A stretch of DNA of 64,000 nucleotides from GCA-020356105 sp964347475 (GTDB lineage: Bacteria > Pseudomonadota > Alphaproteobacteria > UBA8366 > JADFVY01), in the NCBI GenBank assembly GCA_964347475.1, contig CAYFYY010000001.1, positions 1-64,000 on the forward strand. Reading direction: 5' to 3'. Shown here piece after piece: positions 51,994-61,007 of this stretch. The notes under the pieces were generated by a model. The model had not been told where the DNA came from, made no database searches, and was given only the letters and a program-made list of their open reading frames with translations. Positions within the stretch are counted from its first letter, which is position 1. Each line of letters begins with the position of its first letter. A program made the translations under genes and the position numbers.

Positions 51994-52272
51994 ATGAACA
52001 AGCTTGCGACTCTCGCGCTCGGCGTTGTCGTCGCGTTCGTCACCCCTCAGATCGCGCAGGCGGTCGATCTGGTGAACGAGGATGCGACCGATCATATCGT
52101 CACGGTCATCGAGGACGGCGAGGAAAAGAATATCACCGTGAACGCGGGCTCATCCGTAACGGAAGTCTGCGAGTCCTGCTATCTGTCGATCGGGGACAGC
52201 GACCCTGTCGAGGCTGAAGGCGACGAAGAGATCTTCGTCAAGAACGGCATGCTGAACAAGCGTTCCGGCTGA
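51994..52272 (+). CDS. Small secreted protein with CxxC motif
   Basis: ATG 51994 follows GGGAGG. The 92-residue precursor has a clean signal peptide ending in PQIAQA near residue 23. The mature part is acidic, with ITVNAGSSVTEVCESCYLS and GDEEIFVKNG. The CESC pair could bind metal or take part in thiol chemistry. A strong terminator follows. It may be co-transcribed with the 45-residue gene and controlled by the LysR regulator. I do not recognise the family. Confidence 0.72.
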   Translation: MNKLATLALGVVVAFVTPQIAQAVDLVNEDATDHIVTVIEDGEEKNITVNAGSSVTEVCESCYLSIGDSDPVEAEGDEEIFVKNGMLNKRSG

Positions 52273-52300
52273 TCCCCCTTGGCCGGTTCCGATCGGCACA

Positions 52301-52343
52301 GGCCGCCTGCCTCCCCCCCGGGGCGGGCGGCCGATCTTTTTTT
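52301..52343 (+). terminator. Rho-independent terminator after the small secreted-protein gene
   Basis: GGCCGCC pairs with GGCGGCC, extended by five more pairs including two G-T pairs, around a C-rich loop. Seven T residues follow at 52337-52343. It lies 28 bases after the stop at 52272. Confidence 0.85.
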
Positions 52344-52525
52344 GCGACCGTGCGCAAGCTGGTGCAGGTGAGCCGCCCTGGCCGCGACACGCGGCAGGCG
52401 CCGATGGCCGGAACACGCCTCCAGGTACGTCCCGTAGGCGCATTCCGGCGCATCGTGTCCGTATCTTCGATTCCGTAACGGTGGGCGGCCCCCGGCGACG
52501 GCCGGACCCGCCCCGACCGCATCGA

Positions 52526-54064
52526 TCAGAACGGCATCACTTCGTAGACACAGACCACGCCGCTGCCTTCATTCGCGGCATAGATGAAAACCGATCCCTG
52601 CCGCTTGAAATAGGCGATGCCTTCCGGCGCCTGGCTACCCAGAGACTTGCCCGGGTTGGCGCCGGCAAGCGAGACCACTGTGGGATTGGCGGGGTCGGCC
52701 AGGGAGACGAGCGCGACCGCGTCGGCCCGCTCCAGCCCCACAGCGGCATAATGAACGCCACGGAACTGGAAGGTCACGAGGTTCTCCGGCTCAGCGCCCT
52801 TGCTGTCGCTGCGGCTGTCAGGATAGAGGCCGGCCGCATCGGCGGCGATGTCGAGCTGTTCGGCGGTATCGCCCAGCAGGATGCCGGTCTCGGCGTCGAA
52901 CACGCTGACCGTGCGGCCGCCGGCGGTCGCAAAGCCATCCGGCGTCTTGGAGGCCTTCGGGTCGGTATCGCCCTCGTCGGCGGTCACGAAATACAGACCG
53001 TCGACGGTGGTGGCGATGCCGTCCGGCTCACGCAGCGCGACGAGGGTTTCATTAAAGTCGATGACACCGTTGTCGGTCTTGTCAGCGACATGGGTGGTGA
53101 TCCCGAGGCCGATATAGCCGACGAATTCGCCGTCCTCGAGATCGATCACGGCAACGCCGTTGTTCTCCTGCATAACGACGAAAGCAAGGTCGCCGTCCTT
53201 GGAGAACGAGGCGAGCTCCGGCTCAAGATACCGCGGCGTGTTGTCGAGCAGCGGAATCATCACCAGTTCACCGGACTCCTCGTTGCCCCACACCTCGGCA
53301 CCGTCGATGAAGCCGGCCAGGAAATCCAGGTCCTCGATCACGCCGTTGCCGTTGTAATCGAAACCGCCCTCGCCGTCCTCGAACTCGTCGGCGATGACGC
53401 CGTCGCCGTTGAGGTCGACGCCGCGTTCAAGAAGGCGCTTGTCGGCGCCGCTGACCATGCCCGGCGTGCCCGTCGCATCCGGCAGTTCCACCAGCGTCGC
53501 CTTGGCGCGCCGGGGGCCCTCGCTGAGATTGACGATCGTCACGCTGCCGGGTGGCGAGCTGAATTCCAGAGTCTTGCGATCGAAGGAGAACGATTCGCCT
53601 TCGTTGGACACCACGGCGAAGTCGCCGTCGGCATCGATCGCCACCGCGTCCGGCTCCGACCCGGCCTTGAGCGCCTTCAGGAGTTTGCCGTCGGACGCGC
53701 GGCGAATTTCGATGCGGCCGTTCTTCTTCGTCCCCTCCACCTCGATGGCGACGATGAAATAGTCCTCTTCCGGATGGAAGGCGACCGACGTCACGCCCTC
53801 GCCGGACCTCAGGCGCAGGTCGAACACGGCGGACACCATCGGCGCGGCCGGATTGCTCAAATCAAGAATCGTGATTGTGCCTGCGGCTGCGTTCGTCACC
53901 GCGGCGCGGGCGGTTTTGCCCTGTACGCTGATGACTTCCGTGCCCTCGCCGACTCCGCTGTCCCAGTGGCCGACCAAGCTCAGGCTGGCCTCGGCCAGGA
54001 CGGGCGAACCTGACGCCAAAACGAGCGCCAGCCCCGCGCAGGTTGTCAACGTAATATTCCTCAT
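52526..54064 (-). CDS. Secreted beta-propeller protein, choice-of-anchor I / alkaline-phosphatase-like family
   Basis: ATG 54064 has GGAG six bases upstream. The 512-residue precursor has a signal peptide ending in PVLAEA. The mature part reads as a series of beta-propeller blades (SNPAAPMV, AVAIDADGDFAVVSNEGE, ADAVALVSLADPANPTVVSL) with two calcium-binding-like stretches, DLNGDGVIADEFE and DYNGNGVIEDLDF. Such proteins are annotated as choice-of-anchor I or as esterase/phosphatase-like; catalytic residues are not evident. It lies 117 bases downstream of the chemoreceptor gene. Confidence 0.8.
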   Translation of the reverse strand: MRNITLTTCAGLALVLASGSPVLAEASLSLVGHWDSGVGEGTEVISVQGKTARAAVTNAAAGTITILDLSNPAAPMVSAVFDLRLRSGEGVTSVAFHPEEDYFIVAIEVEGTKKNGRIEIRRASDGKLLKALKAGSEPDAVAIDADGDFAVVSNEGESFSFDRKTLEFSSPPGSVTIVNLSEGPRRAKATLVELPDATGTPGMVSGADKRLLERGVDLNGDGVIADEFEDGEGGFDYNGNGVIEDLDFLAGFIDGAEVWGNEESGELVMIPLLDNTPRYLEPELASFSKDGDLAFVVMQENNGVAVIDLEDGEFVGYIGLGITTHVADKTDNGVIDFNETLVALREPDGIATTVDGLYFVTADEGDTDPKASKTPDGFATAGGRTVSVFDAETGILLGDTAEQLDIAADAAGLYPDSRSDSKGAEPENLVTFQFRGVHYAAVGLERADAVALVSLADPANPTVVSLAGANPGKSLGSQAPEGIAYFKRQGSVFIYAANEGSGVVCVYEVMPF

Positions 54065-54181
54065 CACTGTCTCCAATTCTTCCTTTTTTGCCAATAACTG
54101 TTTGAATATTCGTTATTCTTTTTGGCCAATCTCCCCTCTTGTTCTCCCCAAAATCCTCACATATGCGCGTCAGCGACCGGC

Positions 54182-55888
54182 CTAACCTGCCAGCCGGTCG
54201 CGCAGACCGTTGCCCGACCCCGTACCGGCGGAGGACGCGGCATTGAGACGCAAGCCGTCGAGAAACGCCTCGATCTCCTTGTTCAATTGTTCGGACTGTC
54301 CGGACAGGCTCTGCGCGGCCTCGAGCACCTGCGCCGCCGAAGCGCCGGTCTCGCCGGCGACCTGGCGGACCTCCTCGATGCTCTTGGAGACGACCTGCGT
54401 TCCCGCCGCGGCCTCCTGCACGCTGCGGGCGATCTCCTGCGTCGAGGAATCCTGTTGCTCGATCGCTGCGGCGATCGCCGCCGAGTTGTCGCTGATCCGC
54501 TGGATGATGCCGAGGATGCCTTGTGTGGCATCGACGGTCTTGCCCGTCGCCGCCTGCACCTCCTCGACCTGCATGGCGATCTCGCCGGTCGCATGCGCCG
54601 TCTGCTTGGCGAGGTTCTTGACCTCCTGGGCGACCACGGCGAAGCCTTTGCCGGCCTCGCCGGCCCGCGCCGCCTCGATCGTCGCATTGAGCGCGAGCAG
54701 GTTGATCTTGCTGGCGATCCTGTTGATAAGGTCGACGACCTGACTGATTTTTTCGGCGGCCCGCGCGAGGTCCTGGACGGTCACGTCGATGTCCTCGGCG
54801 GCCCGAGCCGCTTGCGCCGCGACCTGGCTCGAATCCGTGATCTGACGGTTGATTTCGCGGACCGAGCTCGACAACTGCTCCGTCGCCGTGGCCGCGGTCT
54901 GCACGTTCATCGATGATTCCTCCGAAGCGCTGGCCACGGCGGTCGACTGCCGGTTGTTGTGGTCGGCGAAGGTCGACATCGACTTCGCCGTTTCCTGCAG
55001 CTGACTCGATGCCGTCGACACGCTGGTCACGATGGCCTTTACGCTGGCATCGAAATGCCGCGCCAGACGTTCCATGGTCTGGCGCTTCTCCTCGCGAAGG
55101 TCCGCTTCGATCAGCTCCTGCTCGGCCTCGATCCGTTCCTTTTCGTTTATGGCGTCGCGGAAGACCCGGACGACGTGGGCCATCTGAACGATCTCGTTTT
55201 CCTGCGACCGGTCTGCCAGCGTGACATCCCCGTGGGCGCGGGCCAGTTCCACCAGCTGGGAAATGATCCGGGCCAGAGGCGCACTGACCAGCCGCCGGAA
55301 CAGGACGACGAGGAAGACGATCGATCCCAGCAGGATCGCGGCAGACAGCAGCGACGACCTCTGCAGGGACGCGGCCAGATCGGCCTCGATCCCGCGGAAA
55401 TCCCAGAAGATCAGGACATGTCCCGCGGGCACGACCTTGTTGTATTTCGCCTGGTAATAGACGGACGGGGCGGACACGACGGCGTAATCGCCCGCCATCC
55501 GGTATTCCGCCTTGTCCGAGCGCAGCACCGCATCGCCTTCGAGCAGACCCGGCAGCACGTCGGCCGTTCCGGCGCGCCGCCACTGGTAGACGGTGTCGCC
55601 GGCCTCGTTGATCGCGACGATGGCGAGAAGATCGCCGACATCGTCGAGAGCGAGCGTTTCGTGCACCTGGCCGAACACCGGGGTCCGCCGCCAGCGCAGC
55701 GCACCGGACATGGCGGAGGCAATCAGTCCGGTCTGCACCTTCTTGTTCTCGACGATCCGGTTGACGGCGGTCGTTCGTTCGTGAATGCCCTGGGCAGCGA
55801 TCAGGACCGCGAAGGACAGGGCGAAAATCCCCGCGACGATGGAAATTGCCCGTCCCTGAAAACTCTTCAGCCGAAGTTTCGACAGCAT
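54182..55888 (-). CDS. Methyl-accepting chemotaxis protein
   Basis: This 568-residue chemoreceptor has membrane segments near residues 13-33 and 185-205, a periplasmic sensor of about 150 residues between them, a HAMP-like linker to about residue 260, and a long coiled signalling region. The hairpin tip reads INLLALNATIEAARAGEAGKGFAVVA, given here as INLLALNATIEAARAG and GKGFAVVA. No pentapeptide tether is present at the C-terminus. A periplasmic protein gene lies about 215 bases upstream on the same strand and may encode a ligand-binding partner. It directs motility or a related output. Confidence 0.92.
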   Translation of the reverse strand: MLSKLRLKSFQGRAISIVAGIFALSFAVLIAAQGIHERTTAVNRIVENKKVQTGLIASAMSGALRWRRTPVFGQVHETLALDDVGDLLAIVAINEAGDTVYQWRRAGTADVLPGLLEGDAVLRSDKAEYRMAGDYAVVSAPSVYYQAKYNKVVPAGHVLIFWDFRGIEADLAASLQRSSLLSAAILLGSIVFLVVLFRRLVSAPLARIISQLVELARAHGDVTLADRSQENEIVQMAHVVRVFRDAINEKERIEAEQELIEADLREEKRQTMERLARHFDASVKAIVTSVSTASSQLQETAKSMSTFADHNNRQSTAVASASEESSMNVQTAATATEQLSSSVREINRQITDSSQVAAQAARAAEDIDVTVQDLARAAEKISQVVDLINRIASKINLLALNATIEAARAGEAGKGFAVVAQEVKNLAKQTAHATGEIAMQVEEVQAATGKTVDATQGILGIIQRISDNSAAIAAAIEQQDSSTQEIARSVQEAAAGTQVVSKSIEEVRQVAGETGASAAQVLEAAQSLSGQSEQLNKEIEAFLDGLRLNAASSAGTGSGNGLRDRLAG

Positions 55889-56102
55889 CGTTCAACCCTC
55901 CCGGCGGACACATTGGGCGTCCGCCATTTCGGCGATCCCCTCACGCGAGGACCGGTTGGGGCCGGTCGCCGTGCGCCTCTCTCGTCTCTCTGCACGTTCA
56001 TTGGTGACCGTGTTCGGTTACGCTGTTGCGCGCGACCCATTTCTTGCCCGCCGCGTCGCGAGCCCCGTCTGGCCGGGGCCGCGACGACAACGGGTTCACC
56101 GA

Positions 56103-56675
56103 TCAGAGCGCGTCAACGTTGAAACCGACGGTCACAGCACCGATCGGCTTGCCCGTGACGGGATCCTTGACCGTGAAATTGGCCTGGGACTGCATCGACT
56201 GGGTCGAGTTGTCGAATTCGACCACGTCGACGAACATGGCGTCCGGACCGACCAGAAAGGTCTTGGTGAACTTGATCTCTTCACCTTGCCAGATGTCGGA
56301 ATTCGGCGCCGACTGGGCGATGCTGAGGCCCATCGCGTCGATCACGCCGATCTCGTTCACCTTGTTGCCGGAGGCTTCGATGACCTGGCGCATGCGCTCG
56401 GCCAGCGAATTGCCGACCACGCTGTCGATCAGCGGGCGGTTGGAGCTGTCGATCTCCGTCTGCCAGGTGGCCTCGAGGTGATCGATGTCCGATTGGGTCA
56501 TGTTGCTGCGCCTGGCGTTCGAGGCGCGCAGGGCTTCGATCAGGTCGTCCTGCACGATCATCGAGATGATTTCGGGCATGGCCTGCTTGATCGGGGTTTC
56601 GTGGGAGTCTGCAATCGCGGGGGTTCCTGAAAAGGCTATGAGGCCCGCCGCAACGATTGTAATGGCGCGTAGCAT
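56103..56675 (-). CDS. Periplasmic PAS/Cache-like sensor protein
   Basis: This 190-residue precursor has a signal peptide ending in PAIADS. The mature part has a helical start (HETPIKQAMPEIISMIVQ) and a Cache/PAS-like sheet part (VNEIGVIDAMGLSIAQ, DAMFVDVVEFDNST, and DPVTGKPIGAVTVGF). Free-standing periplasmic proteins of this kind are found beside chemoreceptors or kinases and can bring them a ligand. It precedes the chemoreceptor gene on the same strand. The ligand is unknown. Confidence 0.72.
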   Translation of the reverse strand: MLRAITIVAAGLIAFSGTPAIADSHETPIKQAMPEIISMIVQDDLIEALRASNARRSNMTQSDIDHLEATWQTEIDSSNRPLIDSVVGNSLAERMRQVIEASGNKVNEIGVIDAMGLSIAQSAPNSDIWQGEEIKFTKTFLVGPDAMFVDVVEFDNSTQSMQSQANFTVKDPVTGKPIGAVTVGFNVDAL

Positions 56676-57143
56676 ACCATCCTCTTCCTTAGCAGTTTCA
56701 CAGTGCTTTCATTACCACCGCAGATTGCCTTAAAACTTATTAACAAAGCGTTGATACAAGAAGAAAGTCAGCAGGCATTTATTTTACAATAATTTATACA
56801 TTTGCTACCTTTCGGTCCCATCTCCTAATGCGGGTAAGTTTAATAAAATTGCGCAGTCGGTTTGCAGATTGAACCCGCTGCGTTTTTTAAACTTAAGATG
56901 GAATTAATGCCCTGAGAGGGGCCAATCCGCGGGCTCGAACATCTGACCCGTCCGGGTCTGTCGAAGGCCCCGTAACGAGAGGTGAAGACCCTTCTCCGGG
57001 TTTCCACGGGGCAAAAGTGTCGGACTGTTGGCGGCGCGGAACGCCGGTCGTCGCGGCAGGATTCGCATGGCGGCAGCGGCCACCCGTGGAAGGCGCGTCG
57101 GCTCTTGCGCCTGGGCGCACCGGGGCGCGGTCGCGGCTTGCGG
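56676..57143 (-). other. Intergenic region between the second flavoprotein gene and the periplasmic sensor gene
   Basis: This 468-base gap has a markedly AT-rich block from about 56720 to 56895, probably holding the promoter of the periplasmic sensor gene, and a GC-rich remainder. A short hairpin GACCCG-TC-CGGGTC lies near 56945-56958. I see no gene in it. Confidence 0.5.
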
Positions 57144-58424
57144 TCAGCCGAAGATTTCGGCGGTGATGCCGGCGTACCAGGCCGCGCCGTCCCGCGCCGC
57201 GGCAGCCCGGGTCGCGTCGCTCTCGCCGAGGGGGCTGATCTCCAATTCGATGCGCTGCAGCGCACCCGCCACGACGGCAAAGGCGGCGCTTTCGTGCACC
57301 GCATGATCCGGGGCCACGTGGCTCCAGCACGTGCCGCCGAGGACGCCTGGCCCGGCCGATTCGCCGGAGAGTGCCTCCAGGATTGCCCGCGCGCAGGATT
57401 CCGCATGCTGGTGCGCGGCATAGGCGGCCTTGGGCATCGGCGAGGCGAGCGCGGCGTCGCCGATGACGTGGATGCCGCGTTGCTGCGTCGACTCGAATGT
57501 CAGGGGATCGACCGGGCACCAGCCGCGCCGGTCCGCCAGCCCCGACTGCACGGCGATGCGTCCCGCCGTCTGCGGCGGAATGACGTTGGCGACGGCGACT
57601 TTGAACGACTCGTCCTCGGCCATGACCGTCATGGTCGCCGGGTCCACGCCCTTGATGCCGCCCGCGAAGTCGGCGGGCAGGACCTCGATCATGCCGGGGT
57701 AGAATCGCGTCCAGGCTTCGTGGAACAGGTCGTGGAGCGGAAAATCGTTCTTCGAGTCCAGGATGATGATCCTGGATTTCGGCTTCTCGCGCCTGAAATA
57801 ATGGGCGACGAGCGACGCCCGCTCGTACGGCGCGGTCGGGCAGCGATACGGCATGTCCGGCGGTGCGATTAGAAAGGTGCCGCCGTCGTCCATCGCCTCG
57901 AGCTGGATTCGCAGCAGTTCCGTCTGTTTGCCCGCCTGCCAGGCATGCGGCATGGCATTCGCCTCCGCCGGACCGTAGCCGTCGATCGCGTCCCAGTCGA
58001 AGTCGATCCCGGGTGCGACGATCAGCCGGTCCCAGGACAGCACGTCGCCGCCGGCGAGGCGAACCGTCCGCGCGGACGGATCGATCGCCACCGCAACCTG
58101 GTGCATGAGCGTGATGCCGTAGCGTTCGGACAGGACGTCATAGGTGTGGGTCAGCGACTCCAGCGAACGCATTCCACCGATATGGAGATTGGAGAAGAAA
58201 CAAGTAACGTAGCGGGTCTTGGGCTCGACGAGGGTGATATTCAGGCCCTTGCCCGCCGCGGCCAGGAATCGGGCCGCCGTGGCGCCGCCGGCGCCGCCGC
58301 CGATCACGACGACCCGGCCGCCGGCCGCCAGCGCATCGCGCCGCATCACGAAGGGCGCAGCCATCAGCGCCGCGCCCGCCGTCCTGATGAAGTGTCGCCG
58401 GCGCATCCCTGCCATGCCTGCCAT
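57144..58424 (-). CDS. Second sulfide-dehydrogenase-type flavoprotein (FccB paralogue)
   Basis: This 426-residue precursor starts MAGMAGMRRRHFIRTAG with a twin-arginine-like RRRHFI; ATGs at 58415 and 58406 are alternatives. It has the FAD motif VVIGGGAGGAT, the TCFFSN region equivalent to the covalent-FAD cysteine, and both redox-cysteine regions, YRCPTAPYER and GWCPVDPLT. No c-type cytochrome gene is adjacent, unlike for the first copy. It may share the FccA-like cytochrome or pass electrons elsewhere. The two flavoproteins align along their whole length and arose by duplication. Confidence 0.88.
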   Translation of the reverse strand: MAGMAGMRRRHFIRTAGAALMAAPFVMRRDALAAGGRVVVIGGGAGGATAARFLAAAGKGLNITLVEPKTRYVTCFFSNLHIGGMRSLESLTHTYDVLSERYGITLMHQVAVAIDPSARTVRLAGGDVLSWDRLIVAPGIDFDWDAIDGYGPAEANAMPHAWQAGKQTELLRIQLEAMDDGGTFLIAPPDMPYRCPTAPYERASLVAHYFRREKPKSRIIILDSKNDFPLHDLFHEAWTRFYPGMIEVLPADFAGGIKGVDPATMTVMAEDESFKVAVANVIPPQTAGRIAVQSGLADRRGWCPVDPLTFESTQQRGIHVIGDAALASPMPKAAYAAHQHAESCARAILEALSGESAGPGVLGGTCWSHVAPDHAVHESAAFAVVAGALQRIELEISPLGESDATRAAAARDGAAWYAGITAEIFG

Positions 58425-58513
58425 CCGATCGAGCCGGAGGTTGAGTCCTCCCGACCGCCACTGTACAGGCGAAATGCCGGATGCGTAAGCCCGCCATGGC
58501 GCAAGGCGAAGGC

Positions 58514-59209
58514 TCAGGCGGCGCGCGTTGCCCCCGGTGCGGCGTCGAGGTCGCCGGAAGCCGTCGCCCCGATGATTTCCCAGCTCCGTGCCCGCGCCGC
58601 GCGGGCAAGCCGCCGATCGGGGCGGACGGCGATCGGCCGCGCCACCCGTGCCAGCAGCGCAAGGTCATGAATCGAGTCGGCATAAGCGGCGGCCCGCGCA
58701 AGCTCGGCGCCGTGCCGCGCGCACAGATCGTCGGCCGCGGCGATCTTGTCGATCCCCAGCGGATGACGGACCGGCGGGGCCGCCGCGAACCGGCCATCCC
58801 GTAGCGCATAGCGCGCGCCCTGCCAGCCGTCGGCGCCGATCCGCTCCGCCAGCGGCCTGGCGAGGAAATCCGGGGTTCCGGTCAGCAGCAGGATCACATC
58901 GCCGGCACGGCGGTGCTCCTCGATGCGCTGCAGGACGGCCCGGTCGATCAGGCGGGCAAGATCGCGCTCCGCGAACGCGCGTGCAAGGGCGGCCACATCG
59001 TCGAGCGCGAGGCCGGCCAGATAGGCCTTGTTCTTGCGCAGCACGTGACGCCGGTAACGCCATCCGTTCGCCAGCATGAACCAGCCGGCCGCGGCAATCT
59101 GCGGCACGCCGATCACGCGGCGCCGCAGGAGATCCCGGACGAACAGGGATTCACTGCTGTGCGGTCCGGTCAGCAGTGTTCCATCGACGTCGAAAATCGC
59201 TGCGTTCAC
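58514..59209 (-). CDS. HAD-IB family phosphatase
   Basis: This 231-residue protein begins MNAAIFDVDGTLLTG, a HAD motif I, and carries LLLTGTPDFLARPLA as motif II and a late AYADSIHDLALL as motif IV. The order fits the HAD-IB group of SerB and PgpC. It overlaps the upstream CDP-alcohol phosphatidyltransferase gene (ATGA), so a role in removing phosphate from a product such as phosphatidylglycerophosphate is a good inference, unproven. Confidence 0.85.
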   Translation of the reverse strand: MNAAIFDVDGTLLTGPHSSESLFVRDLLRRRVIGVPQIAAAGWFMLANGWRYRRHVLRKNKAYLAGLALDDVAALARAFAERDLARLIDRAVLQRIEEHRRAGDVILLLTGTPDFLARPLAERIGADGWQGARYALRDGRFAAAPPVRHPLGIDKIAAADDLCARHGAELARAAAYADSIHDLALLARVARPIAVRPDRRLARAARARSWEIIGATASGDLDAAPGATRAA

Positions 59210-59856
59210 TCCACTGCCTCACGATAGGTCGAGCCGCGGGCCGGCTCCGCCACGGGACCCGGCCGCCTGGCGAGGAACTCTATCACGACCGGCACGCCGC
59301 GGACGAGGCACATGACCACCGAGCACCACACGAGACCGCTGAGAATCGCCATGGCGGCGCCACCGAACTCGACCCAGAAGGACAGGTAGAGCGCGGGCAG
59401 CGGCTGCACCAGCAGGGCCAGGCCGAAGGTGGCCGTCTTGACCGTGTTGTAGAGGCCGCGCATGAAGCGTCCGCCGACAAGAAAGCGGCCCAGGGGCGAG
59501 CGCATCATGTCGAACGGCGCGACGCCCTCGGACGCCGCCGCCGAATTGCGGATCGCATCGACGACGTTGCCCCGGACGATGAACACGAGGGCGGCCCACA
59601 CGGGCAGCAGGCCGATTTGGGCCAGCACGACCCACAGGACCGTTTCGACGACCCGGTCTGCGGCGATATCGAACGTCGCCCCGAATAGCGATGTCTCGCC
59701 GAACGCGCGCGCCGCATATCCGTCCAGCGCGTCCATCACCATGATGAGCGCGAGCAGCGGCAGGTTCCACAGCTGCCAGGCCGGCGGCGCCCAGTAGACC
59801 ATGCCGACCAGGACGAACAGGAGGGTGAGACGGCCAAGCGTCACCAGATTTGCCAT
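59206..59856 (-). CDS. CDP-alcohol phosphatidyltransferase 1
   Basis: This 216-residue membrane protein has the complete CDP-alcohol phosphatidyltransferase signature: D-x2-DG-x2-AR-x8-G-x3-D-x3-D, seen as DALDGYAAR followed by GATFDIAAD. About six membrane helices are predicted. It transfers a phosphatidyl group from CDP-diacylglycerol to an alcohol such as glycerol-3-phosphate or inositol phosphate; which one is not evident. The HAD phosphatase gene overlaps its stop. A paralogue lies upstream. Confidence 0.9.
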   Translation of the reverse strand: MANLVTLGRLTLLFVLVGMVYWAPPAWQLWNLPLLALIMVMDALDGYAARAFGETSLFGATFDIAADRVVETVLWVVLAQIGLLPVWAALVFIVRGNVVDAIRNSAAASEGVAPFDMMRSPLGRFLVGGRFMRGLYNTVKTATFGLALLVQPLPALYLSFWVEFGGAAMAILSGLVWCSVVMCLVRGVPVVIEFLARRPGPVAEPARGSTYREAVE

Positions 59857-60001
59857 GCGTGGGCTCCGTTGGACATGTACGACGCTTCGCCCGGCGCGAC
59901 CAGGCGATGGCCTCGTCGATTTGGCGGAACTCTACGGCCTTGTCTCTTAAACTTCGTTAAGGATTGTCGGGTTGCCAAGGGGTCCGGGCGCCGTGCCGCC
60001 G

Positions 60002-60637
60002 CTACTCGGCGCTGCCGGGCGCGCGGCGCAGGCCCGCGAACGGGTCCTCGCGCTGGAAGAACTCCGCGAGCACGGGAATGCCGCGCAGGAAATTGATCGC
60101 CACGGCGAGCCACACGAGGCCCGCCAGCACGGCTTCGAACAGCGCGCCCCGCGCGACCCAGAAGGCGGGGTCGATCGCCGGCAGCGGCTGCATCAGCACG
60201 GCCCAGCCGAAGGCGGCCACCTTGCTGCCGCACGACATGCCGCGCATGAACTTGCCGACGACGAGCGCCCGTCCCCAGCGCGAGCGCATCATCTCATACG
60301 GCGCCTGGCCCTCGCTTGCCCCGGTCTGGCGGATCGAATCGGTCAGGTGGCCGCGGACGATGAAATACACCGGCACCCACACCGGCACCAGACCGAGATG
60401 GGCCAGCACGACCCACATCACGCTCTCCACGATGCGGTCGACGGCGATGTCGAACACCGCGCCGAACAGCGTGGATTCGTTGCGCCGCCGCGCCACGACG
60501 CCGTCGAGCCAGTCGAGCAGCACGACGGCCAGCAGCAGCGGCAGGTCGATAAGCTGCCAGGCCGGGGGCGCGAAATACATCATCACAACGAGGACGAACA
60601 GGAGCAGCAGGCGGGCCAGGGTGATCGCGTTCGCCAT
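60002..60637 (-). CDS. CDP-alcohol phosphatidyltransferase 2 (tandem paralogue)
   Basis: Starting at ATG 60637 (GGAGAG upstream), this 211-residue membrane protein carries the same intact signature, DWLDGVVARR followed by GAVFDIAVD. It aligns with the first copy from end to end, including YFAPPAWQL and the PLPAIDPAFW loop. The two genes are 145 bases apart on the same strand and probably share a transcript. Why two copies are kept is unclear; different acceptor alcohols are possible. Confidence 0.9.
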   Translation of the reverse strand: MANAITLARLLLLFVLVVMMYFAPPAWQLIDLPLLLAVVLLDWLDGVVARRRNESTLFGAVFDIAVDRIVESVMWVVLAHLGLVPVWVPVYFIVRGHLTDSIRQTGASEGQAPYEMMRSRWGRALVVGKFMRGMSCGSKVAAFGWAVLMQPLPAIDPAFWVARGALFEAVLAGLVWLAVAINFLRGIPVLAEFFQREDPFAGLRRAPGSAE

Positions 60638-61007
60638 ATCGACTCTCTCCAAACGTTCGGGAACCGCGCAGACCAGGACGGACTGCGCCGCAAGATGAAC
60701 ACGGCGGCCAGCACGACTCGGCAGACCGGCTCTTAACCATGATTATAACGTAAACAAACGGCTTGAGGAGGGGGCATCCTGAACCGCCGCCCGTCGCGGA
60801 CTCCGCGGCCGAGGAGTCGCCGGGCGGCAAGACCGCTCCGACCTGGGGACACGGCCGGCGGGCGTGCCGAACGGCTGCGCGGGTGTCGCCGGATTCATCG
60901 AAACGAAACCTTCTGTCGGCTATCTGAATCGCTTGCGAGATGTACGGCAGGGCCCGGAAAGGGTCGCCCCGCGGAACCATCACGCATCCTGTGACGGAGA
61001 CTCCACG
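60638..61007. other. Divergent intergenic region between phosphatidyltransferase 2 and the Sel1 gene
   Basis: No gene is evident in these 370 bases; the frame that extends the Sel1 gene upstream lacks a ribosome binding site. A minus-strand TATAAT is described separately. Confidence 0.5.
60742..60747 (-). promoter_or_regulatory. Candidate -10 element for phosphatidyltransferase 2
   Basis: The minus strand reads a perfect TATAAT in an AT-rich patch, about 105 bases upstream of the start at 60637. No matching -35 is clear at 16-18 bases, so this is only a candidate. Confidence 0.3.

Noticed and set aside
53862..55913. 683-codon minus-strand frame overlapping the chemoreceptor
   Set aside because: It is out of frame with the chemoreceptor, whose translation is a complete MCP; composition is arginine-rich and domain-free.
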